18,747 bases of DNA from CAKOSP01 sp964371745. Lineage in GTDB: Bacteria > Bacillota_I > Bacilli_A > RF39 > UBA660. The stretch spans positions 1 through 18,747 of the forward strand of contig CAYJNS010000014.1 of assembly GCA_964371745.1 (NCBI GenBank), read 5' to 3'. The position numbers were made by a program, and so were the translations under genes. Numbering within the stretch: the stretch's first letter is position 1; every line of letters starts with the position of its first letter. Below are positions 13,286 through 18,747 of this stretch, piece after piece. The notes under the pieces were generated by a model. The model did not search any database, was not told the origin of the DNA, and was given only the letters and a program-made list of their open reading frames with translations.

Positions 13286-13579
13286 ATGAACATGCAAAGC
13301 TTAATGCAACAAGCACAAAAAATGCAAAGGGATATTGCTAAAAAACAAGAAGAGTTAGAAAAAATGGAGTTCACCGGATCAAGTGAATTTTTAGATTTGG
13401 TTTTAGGAGGAGATAAGTCAATTAAAAGTATTAAATTTAAAATTAATAAATTAGATGAAGAAGATATGGAAATATTAGAAGATATGATTAAAATTGCATA
13501 TAATGATGCCCAAGAAAAATTAAATAAAGAAAGTGAAAGTAAAATGGGACAATATAGTAATATGGGTGCAATGTTTTAA
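13286..13579 (+). CDS. ebfC: YbaB/EbfC family nucleoid-associated protein
   Basis: EbfC (YbaB, YaaK in Bacillus) is a small tweezer-shaped dimer that binds DNA with little sequence preference. It is almost always encoded between dnaX and recR. This 97-residue protein starts with the typical MNMQSLMQQAQKMQRDIAKK helix, then the strand region GSSEFLDLVLGGDKSIKSIK and a C-terminal helix with IKIAYNDAQEKL. The usual glycine-rich loop appears as LVLGG. Its ribosome-binding site AAGGAAGGA covers the dnaX stop codon. Its own TAA shares one base with the recR ATG, so dnaX, ebfC and recR are likely translationally coupled. Its exact role in recombination or chromosome organisation is not established. 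Confidence 0.93.
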   Translation: MNMQSLMQQAQKMQRDIAKKQEELEKMEFTGSSEFLDLVLGGDKSIKSIKFKINKLDEEDMEILEDMIKIAYNDAQEKLNKESESKMGQYSNMGAMF

Positions 13580-14178
13580 TGGTTTACCCTGAAATATTAC
13601 AAAAATTAATAAGTTTTTATAAAAAATTACCAGGAATAGGTGAAAAAAGCGCTGAAAGATTAGCGCTTCAAACTATAGAGTTTTCAGATGAAGAAATCAC
13701 AGAATATTCTGAAGTATTAAAAAATGCTAAAGAAAATTTAAAAAAATGCAAAATATGTGGTCACATAGCTGAAGATGAGGAATGTATAATTTGTAAAAAT
13801 AAGACAAGAAATAAAAATTTAATATGTGTAATTGAAGATTATAAAAGTGTTTTTGCTTTCGAAAAAGCGGGTAATTATAACGGAGTGTATCATGTTTTAA
13901 ACGGACTTATAAGTCCAATTAATGATATCGGGCCTGAAAATATTAATCTGCATTCATTAACCTCCAGGATAAAAAGTTTAGAAAATCCAGAAATAATTTT
14001 AGCTTTAAAATCTTCTATTGAAGGTGAAACAACGACATTATACATAAAAAAAATATTTGAAAAAGAAAAAGTAGTAATTTCTAGATTGTCATATGGACTT
14101 CCAATGGGAGCAGAGATTGATTATTTAGATATATTAACATTAGATAAAGCGTTAGAAGATAGAAAAAAAATATCTTAA
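13579..14178 (+). CDS. recR: Recombination protein RecR
   Basis: RecR forms a DNA-encircling ring and, with RecO and RecF, promotes RecA loading at gaps. At 199 residues it has standard length. The helix-hairpin-helix KLPGIGEKSAERLA is at 16-29. A C4 zinc finger uses Cys57, Cys60, Cys69 and Cys72. The Toprim domain starts at ICVIEDYKSVFAFEKAG, where most RecR have VxExxDVxAIExTG, and continues with YHVLNGLISP and IEGETTTLYI. The C-terminal SYGLPMGAEIDYLDILTL is diagnostic. The ATG overlaps the ebfC stop by one base. RecF is also encoded in this window. Confidence 0.96.
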   Translation: MVYPEILQKLISFYKKLPGIGEKSAERLALQTIEFSDEEITEYSEVLKNAKENLKKCKICGHIAEDEECIICKNKTRNKNLICVIEDYKSVFAFEKAGNYNGVYHVLNGLISPINDIGPENINLHSLTSRIKSLENPEIILALKSSIEGETTTLYIKKIFEKEKVVISRLSYGLPMGAEIDYLDILTLDKALEDRKKIS

Positions 14179-14223
14179 ATAGAATAATTAAATACTATGT
14201 ACATATATTTTATTGAGGAATAT

Positions 14224-14412
14224 ATGAAAAAAATTATAATATATGTAGTAAAAAATTTTATTTTAGCATTTATACTTCTTTATTCTTTTAATTTATTACT
14301 AGCAAATTTAAATATCTTTGTCCCTATAAATTTTTATACAATAGCAATATCTACATTACTAGGGCCATTTGGTGTTATATCACTTGTAACTTTATCTTAT
14401 GTTATTACATAA
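14224..14412 (+). CDS. bofA: BofA-family membrane protein (pro-sigma-K processing inhibitor family)
   Basis: BofA of Bacillus is a small mother-cell membrane protein that holds the intramembrane protease SpoIVFB inactive until sigma-K is needed during sporulation. This 62-residue protein has the family pattern: a first hydrophobic helix (about 5-30, FILAFILLYSFNLLLANL), then NIFVPINFYTIAISTLLGPFGV, which matches the conserved PxNxxTxxxxxxLGxPGV signature, and a short hydrophobic end. The position two genes after ebfC and directly after recR matches Bacillus, where yaaL and bofA follow recR. I chose ATG 14224, preceded by GAGGAA, over an in-frame ATG at 14197 that has no ribosome-binding site. 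Sporulation in this organism cannot be judged from the window, and BofA-like proteins also occur outside sporulating species. Confidence 0.75.
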   Translation: MKKIIIYVVKNFILAFILLYSFNLLLANLNIFVPINFYTIAISTLLGPFGVISLVTLSYVIT

Positions 14413-14419
14413 GGATAAA

Positions 14420-15265
14420 ATGATTAAAAAAATAGAAAATGACATTAAAAATAACAGATTATCACACGCATATTTGATTGAAACTAACAATCAAAATTTT
14501 TGTTTGGAAGAATTAATTATATCTATCAAAAAAATTATGTGCCTTGATACTTATGAAGAAGGTTGTAATAAATGTAATTTATGTAGATCATTAGATAAAC
14601 ATGAAGCATTAAATCTATTTATAATTAAACCAGAAGGAAAAAATATTAAAAAAGAACAGGTGTTAGAATTACAAAAAAAATGTACATCGGTACCTATTTT
14701 AGCAAGAAATAATGTATATGTAATAGTTGAAACAGAAAAATTAAATGCATCATCCGCTAATACAATGTTAAAATTTATCGAAGAACCTTACGATAATTGT
14801 TATGGTTTTTTCATAACTAACAATAAAGAAAATGTTATAAATACAATAAAAAGTAGATGTGAAATAATAAAATTAAATTACGATGTTACTTTAGCAGTAA
14901 ATGAAGAAGAAAAAAAGTTAATACTTACTAATTTAAAAGACTATTTATCTAAAATAGAAGAAGAAAAACAAGGAAATATATTATACAATAAGCTTGTATT
15001 AGAAGAAAAATATAAAGAAAAAGAAAATTTAGAATTATTTTTTAGTATAATGTTGGAAATATATAGTAGCTATATAATCAAATTAATAAATAATGAAACG
15101 GCAAATAAATATGAAGAATTTAAATTTATTTTAAATAACAACCTTAAAAGTTTGTTAAGAAAAAAAGCTATAATAATTGATATATTAAATAAATTAAAGT
15201 ATAATTTAAATATAGATTTATTACTTGATAAATTTGTAATTGAAATGGGAGAACAAAATGAATAA
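14420..15265 (+). CDS. holB: DNA polymerase III subunit delta'
   Basis: Delta' is the rigid stator of the clamp-loader complex with DnaX and delta. The protein starts MIKKIENDIKNNRLSHAYLI, typical of the family. Where DnaX has a P-loop, this one reads IETNNQNF, so it cannot bind ATP, as known for many delta' subunits. A zinc module uses Cys41, Cys49, Cys52 and Cys55. The conserved LNASSANTMLKFIEEP (108-123) and the SRC arginine-finger motif (145-147) are present. The length of 281 residues is slightly short. I chose ATG 14420 because AAGGAT precedes it; an in-frame ATG at 14399 overlaps bofA and lacks a ribosome-binding site. Its 3' end overlaps ricT by 8 nt. Confidence 0.92.
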   Translation: MIKKIENDIKNNRLSHAYLIETNNQNFCLEELIISIKKIMCLDTYEEGCNKCNLCRSLDKHEALNLFIIKPEGKNIKKEQVLELQKKCTSVPILARNNVYVIVETEKLNASSANTMLKFIEEPYDNCYGFFITNNKENVINTIKSRCEIIKLNYDVTLAVNEEEKKLILTNLKDYLSKIEEEKQGNILYNKLVLEEKYKEKENLELFFSIMLEIYSSYIIKLINNETANKYEEFKFILNNNLKSLLRKKAIIIDILNKLKYNLNIDLLLDKFVIEMGEQNE

Positions 15266-16037
15266 TATATATGGTGTAGTATTTTCTACAGGAGGTAAAG
15301 TTTATCACTTTACAGCTAAGCATGATTATACTATAAATACTACAGTAATAGTAGAAACCGAAAAAGGTGAACAATTTGGTAAAATTGTTAATGTGAGTAA
15401 AAATAATAATCAAAAAGAACATAAGGAAATTAAAAGAAAAACAACAAAAGAAGATTATGATAATCACTTAAAAAATTTAAAAGATGCAGATAGAGCATTA
15501 AAAACATGTAAAGATTTAGCTGCTGAATTGAATTTAAAAATGAATTTTATTAGTGCTGCGTTTACTTTTAATAGAAATCAATTAGTATTTAATTTTTATG
15601 CGGATGAAAGAATAGATTTTAGAGAACTTGCAAAAAGACTTGCATTTTTATATAAAACAAGAATAGAGCTTAGACAAATTGGAGCAAGGGACAAAGCTAG
15701 AGAAGTATGTGGTGTTGGTGTATGTGGGCAGAAACTATGCTGCTCAAGATTTTTAAATCAAATGGAATCAGTTTCAATTACAATGGCTAAAAATCAAGGT
15801 ATAGCATTAAATCCAAATAAAATTAATGGTTCTTGTAATAGACTTTTATGTTGTTTATCATATGAAGATGACACATACACTGAAAATAGGAAAGAATTAC
15901 CTCATATAGGTCAAAAAATAAAGGTGGAAAATAAAGAAGGCATAGTTAAATCTTTAAATATATTAGATAAAAAGTATATTGTTGAAGTTGATAAGGAAAG
16001 AATTGAAATTGATGCAGCTAAAAATAATAAAAAATGA
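15258..16037 (+). CDS. ricT: RicT (YaaT), PSP1-domain regulatory iron-sulfur protein
   Basis: RicT forms the RicA-RicF-RicT (Y) complex, which in B. subtilis works with RNase Y in mRNA maturation and is needed for competence, biofilm and sporulation. The 259-residue protein has the PSP1 C-terminal domain: KMNFISAAFTFNRNQLVFNFYADERIDF, here best seen at SAAFTFNRNQLVFNFYA (99-115), then RELAKRLA and LRQIGARD. The cysteine-rich signature includes Cys151, Cys156, Cys161, Cys162, Cys193, Cys198 and Cys199, which supply iron-sulfur ligands in the family. NPNKINGSCNRLLCCLSYE is diagnostic. ATG 15258 follows GGGAG and overlaps the holB end; an upstream TTG (15240) is less likely. Bacillus places yabA next; here trmN6 follows directly. 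Confidence 0.94.
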   Translation: MNNIYGVVFSTGGKVYHFTAKHDYTINTTVIVETEKGEQFGKIVNVSKNNNQKEHKEIKRKTTKEDYDNHLKNLKDADRALKTCKDLAAELNLKMNFISAAFTFNRNQLVFNFYADERIDFRELAKRLAFLYKTRIELRQIGARDKAREVCGVGVCGQKLCCSRFLNQMESVSITMAKNQGIALNPNKINGSCNRLLCCLSYEDDTYTENRKELPHIGQKIKVENKEGIVKSLNILDKKYIVEVDKERIEIDAAKNNKK

Positions 16038-16722
16038 TCTTTTTGATTATAAAAATAGATATATATATCAATATGAAAATGGATTTAAGTTTTCTTTAGA
16101 TTCAATATTACTTGCAGAATTCGTTGATAAAATTAATGAAGGTGAACAAGTTATAGATTTGTGTACAGGTAATGCACCTATTCCTTTAATTTTAACAACT
16201 AAATATAACGCTTCAATTACAGGTGTTGAATATCAAGAAAAGATTTATAATTTAGCAGCTATGTCTATAAAAGAAAATAAATTAGAAAATAAAATAAATG
16301 TTATTCACGACGATGCTAAAAATATAAATAAATATTTTAAAAAAGATATGGTAGATAAAATTATTTGTAATCCACCATATTTTAAAGTAAATAATAGTAG
16401 TTTAATTAATGATAATGAAATGCTGGCAATAGCTAGACATGAAAAATATATTACTTTAAAAGATATATTTATATTATCATCAAAACTACTTAAAAATAAT
16501 AAGCCTTTATATTTAGTCCACAGAGCTGATAGGTTAGATGAAATAATTAAGTTAGGTATAGATTATAATTTAAGAGTAAAAAAAATTATAGTTGTTCAAA
16601 CTAAGAATGAAGAAATTCAAACAATATTAATAAAATGTAGTAAAAACGCAAAATGTGGTATGAAAATAAAAATAAAAGATGTTAGGAACTTAGACTCATA
16701 CCAAAATATATTCGAGGAGTAA
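16012..16722 (+). CDS. trmN6: tRNA1(Val) A37 N6-methyltransferase family protein (TrmN6/YabB)
   Basis: TrmN6-type enzymes methylate N6 of adenosine-37 in tRNA-Val using S-adenosylmethionine; YabB is the Bacillus member at this locus. The sequence shows FSLDSILLAEFV before the SAM-binding motif VIDLCTGNAPIPLIL, and the catalytic NPPY (120-123) typical of N6-adenine methyltransferases. The usual LCTGNG glycine loop reads LCTGNA, a small change. The 236-residue length is normal. The start is uncertain: ATG 16012 overlaps the ricT end by 26 nt and sits 13 bases after AAGGA, while in-frame TTG codons at 16003 and 16009 are closer to that site. Exact tRNA substrate is inferred from the family. The gene lies in the holB-ricT-trmN6 arrangement also seen in Bacillus. 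Confidence 0.87.
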   Translation: MQLKIIKNDLFDYKNRYIYQYENGFKFSLDSILLAEFVDKINEGEQVIDLCTGNAPIPLILTTKYNASITGVEYQEKIYNLAAMSIKENKLENKINVIHDDAKNINKYFKKDMVDKIICNPPYFKVNNSSLINDNEMLAIARHEKYITLKDIFILSSKLLKNNKPLYLVHRADRLDEIIKLGIDYNLRVKKIIVVQTKNEEIQTILIKCSKNAKCGMKIKIKDVRNLDSYQNIFEE

Positions 16723-16725
16723 TAG

Positions 16726-17268
16726 ATGAAGTTAATCGTAGGTTTAGGAAATCCAGGTAAAAATTATCAAACCACAAGACACAATGTGGGTTTTTTAGTA
16801 CTTGATAATATATTAGGAGATATAAAGTGGCAAAACAAATTTAATGGTCAATATTATAAAACTGTTGTAGAAAATGTTGATGTTATATATTTAAAACCTC
16901 AAACATTTATGAATTTATCTGGTGATTCTATCAGAAAGTATATTAAATATTTTAATATTGATATTAATGATATACTAATTATTCAAGATGATTTAGATAT
17001 GAATTTAGGAACCTATAAGTTAAAAAAAGATTCATCTTCTGGTGGTCATAATGGAATAAAATCAATTGAAAGTAATATTAAAACTAAAAATTTTGCCAGA
17101 TTAAAAATAGGTATTTTGGATAATACTAAAGATAATGTTATTGATTTTGTATTAAGTAAGTTTTCTAAAAGAGATTTAGATACTATTTTAAATATAGATT
17201 ATGAAAAAATCATAAATACATTTATTCGGGAAGGATATGAATATACATTAAATATGTATAAAAATTAA
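16726..17268 (+). CDS. pth: Peptidyl-tRNA hydrolase
   Basis: Pth releases tRNA from prematurely dropped peptidyl-tRNAs and is essential in most bacteria. The 180 residues fit the family (about 185-195). The start MKLIVGLGNPGKNYQTTRHN contains Asn9 and catalytic His19. KPQTFMNLSG supplies Asn63, and the QDDLD segment (87-91) Asp88, equivalent to E. coli Asp93. SSGGHNGIKSIE supplies Asn109. GAGGAG lies just before the ATG, three bases after the trmN6 stop. The pth-mfd pairing that follows is typical for Bacillota. Confidence 0.96.
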   Translation: MKLIVGLGNPGKNYQTTRHNVGFLVLDNILGDIKWQNKFNGQYYKTVVENVDVIYLKPQTFMNLSGDSIRKYIKYFNIDINDILIIQDDLDMNLGTYKLKKDSSSGGHNGIKSIESNIKTKNFARLKIGILDNTKDNVIDFVLSKFSKRDLDTILNIDYEKIINTFIREGYEYTLNMYKN

Positions 17269-17274
17269 TTAGAA

Positions 17275-18747
17275 ATGGTAAGTTTAGAAAAATATTTTAA
17301 CTATAACAATAATGAAGTAATAAGTGGTTTAACTAATGAGTTAAATATTTTTTACGTGCTTAAATATTTTGAAAAAGTGAGTGAGGATGTAGTAATAGTA
17401 ACATCTTCCCTTTTTGAAGCAACTAAAATCTATAATCAACTTACAACATATACAAAAAATGTTTTATTATACCCAATGGATGATTTTTTAACGGCATATG
17501 CAGTTGCAGAATCGCCAGACTTAAAATATACAAGATTAGAAACATTGAAATCACTAAAAAGTGGAAATAATATAGTTGTTACTAATTTAATGGGATATTT
17601 AAAATATACTATTTCAAAAAAAAATAGTATTAGTTTAGATATAGGTGTCAGTGATAAAATAAATCGAAAAGAGTTTGTTGAAAACTTAGAAAAATTTGGA
17701 TATATAAGAGAATCTCTCGTTACATCAACTGGAGAATACGCTGTCAGAGGGATGATAATAGATATATTTTTAATACATGAAAATAAACCGATAAGACTAG
17801 AATTTGATGGTAATCTTTTAGAATCAATTAAATATTACGATGAAATAACTCAGTTAACAGATTATAATATTAATAAAATTTCTATTAACCCAGTTAAAGA
17901 ACTTAAAACTGAAAGTAATTCATCATTAATTGATTATACTAATGCTAAAAATGTATTTTATTTTGATTATAATCAAATAAATGCTAGTAATAAAAAATTA
18001 CTTGAAGATATAACAATTTATAAACATCAAAAAGAGATAAAAGAAAAGTTAATGTTTGAGCTTGATGATATTAAACCTAAATTTCAAATGTTTATTAACA
18101 CTTTAGAAAATAGTCCAAAAGGAATAAGATACTCATCAAAAGAAATTGAATCATATAAAGAAAATTTTGAAAAATTAACTAAAGATTACGAAACATGGAT
18201 TAAGATAGGTAAAAATGTAGTATTTTATTTATCGAGTGAAAAACAAATAAAAAGATTAAGAGAATTTATACCTAGTGCTAAGGTAATAAAAGCTAAACTT
18301 AATAAAGGTTTTATATTTGAAAACTATGTTGTTATAAGTGAAAGTGATATTTCAAAAGAAACAACAAGTGAATATGAATATAAAAGTTCTTATAAGTTTG
18401 GTAAAAAAATAAAAGGTTATGACGCTCTTGAAATAGGTGATTATGTAGTACATATATCTCATGGTATTGGAGTTTATAATGGTATTATAAAATTAACTAA
18501 AAATGGTATAGAAAAAGACTTTTTACAAATTCTATATTCTGGAAATGATAAGATATATGTACCAGCATCTAAAATAACAACTATCTATAAATATAGTGAC
18601 AAAGATGGTAGTGCGCCTAAAATTAATAAATTAAATGGGGATACTTGGAGTAAAACTAAAAGATATATAGAAAGTAAAATTAAAGATATATCTCTAGAAC
18701 TAAAGAATAAATATAAAAAAAGATTATCAATAAATTCAGATAAATAT
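17275..18747 (+). CDS. mfd: Transcription-repair-coupling factor Mfd, N-terminal 491 residues (cut by right edge)
   Basis: Mfd displaces RNA polymerase stalled at DNA lesions and recruits UvrA. The frame is open from ATG 17275 to the window end. The N-terminal UvrB-like region includes TRLETLKSLKSGNNIVVTN, GYIRESLVTSTGEYAVRG and MIIDIFLIHENKPIRLEF. The RNA-polymerase-interacting domain follows near residues 385-445: ALEIGDYVVHISHGIGVYNG and LQILYSGNDKIYVPASKI. The DEAD-type helicase motors and the C-terminal autoinhibitory domain lie beyond the edge. A stop codon at 17266 in the same frame limits the start. Only a weak ribosome-binding site precedes the ATG, six bases after the pth stop, so translation probably depends on coupling to pth. 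Confidence 0.95.
   Translation, partial: MVSLEKYFNYNNNEVISGLTNELNIFYVLKYFEKVSEDVVIVTSSLFEATKIYNQLTTYTKNVLLYPMDDFLTAYAVAESPDLKYTRLETLKSLKSGNNIVVTNLMGYLKYTISKKNSISLDIGVSDKINRKEFVENLEKFGYIRESLVTSTGEYAVRGMIIDIFLIHENKPIRLEFDGNLLESIKYYDEITQLTDYNINKISINPVKELKTESNSSLIDYTNAKNVFYFDYNQINASNKKLLEDITIYKHQKEIKEKLMFELDDIKPKFQMFINTLENSPKGIRYSSKEIESYKENFEKLTKDYETWIKIGKNVVFYLSSEKQIKRLREFIPSAKVIKAKLNKGFIFENYVVISESDISKETTSEYEYKSSYKFGKKIKGYDALEIGDYVVHISHGIGVYNGIIKLTKNGIEKDFLQILYSGNDKIYVPASKITTIYKYSDKDGSAPKINKLNGDTWSKTKRYIESKIKDISLELKNKYKKRLSINSDKY

Noticed and set aside
12572..13297. Long minus-strand open frame opposite the end of dnaX (241 codons)
   Set aside because: It mirrors the dnaX 3' half, has low-complexity Ser/Ile/Leu/Phe composition typical of antisense to A/T-rich coding DNA, and shows no family motif.
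14197..14223. Upstream in-frame ATG for bofA adding nine residues
   Set aside because: No ribosome-binding site precedes it, while GAGGAA fits the ATG at 14224 and the shorter form matches BofA N-termini.
14399..14419. Upstream in-frame ATG for holB adding seven residues
   Set aside because: It overlaps bofA and has no ribosome-binding site; AAGGAT precedes the ATG at 14420.
14420..15265. Missing P-loop in HolB as evidence of a broken gene
   Set aside because: Loss of the ATP-binding motif is common in delta' subunits, and the zinc module, SRC motif and full frame are intact.
13278..16037. Mycoplasma-type genetic code (TGA as tryptophan)
   Set aside because: dnaX and ricT end at TGA at the expected family lengths, and tryptophan is encoded by TGG throughout.

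Overview
This window is the chromosomal replication-origin neighbourhood of a very AT-rich bacterium in the Bacillota, most likely class Bacilli. The order dnaA, dnaN, recF, gyrB, gyrA, then dnaX, ebfC, recR, bofA, holB, ricT, trmN6, pth, mfd is the classic Bacillus-type origin layout in reduced form. TGA is used as a stop (dnaX, ricT) and tryptophan is encoded by TGG, so this is not a TGA-reading Mycoplasma-type genome. ComK, BofA and RicT homologues also point to the Bacilli. I cannot name a genus from the sequence alone.

Layout. Positions 1-1229 carry two minus-strand genes: the start of a membrane protein that runs off the left edge, and a PlsC-like acyltransferase with a strong promoter facing away from dnaA. 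Positions 1230-1654 form the upstream part of oriC, with DnaA boxes and TTAACA-rich AT sequence. dnaA follows, then a 117-bp spacer with DnaA-box-like elements and the probable dnaN promoter, then dnaN. A short comK homologue lies between dnaN and recF, where Bacillus usually has yaaA. recF, gyrB and gyrA are tightly packed and end in an AU-rich terminator.

The most striking part is the roughly 0.8-kb stretch between gyrA and the SRP RNA gene. It contains three perfect 16-bp parS palindromes (TGTTCCACGTGGAACA, ParB targets) and four palindromes matching the Bacillus Noc-binding sequence ATTTCCCGGGAAAT (three perfect, one with a single mismatch). This looks like a combined chromosome-segregation and nucleoid-occlusion loading platform about 8 kb from dnaA. 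It also holds one DnaA-box-like element and an unexplained dyad.

To the right is a small-type SRP RNA gene (ffs) with its own promoter, then tadA, then a second promoter driving an apparent operon: dnaX-ebfC-recR-bofA-holB-ricT-trmN6-pth-mfd. Genes there overlap or are separated by only a few bases up to about 45 bp. mfd is cut by the right edge.

Together the window encodes replication initiation (DnaA), the clamp and clamp-loader subunits (DnaN, DnaX, HolB), recombinational repair (RecF, RecR, EbfC), transcription-coupled repair (Mfd), DNA supercoiling (GyrAB), translation support (TadA, TrmN6, Pth), protein targeting (SRP RNA) and regulators associated with competence, RNA processing and sporulation (ComK, RicT, BofA). 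Noteworthy absences from the usual neighbourhood are yaaA, remB, yabA and tmk. All genes right of oriC point rightward and the two on the left point leftward, as expected for transcription co-directional with bidirectional forks leaving this origin.
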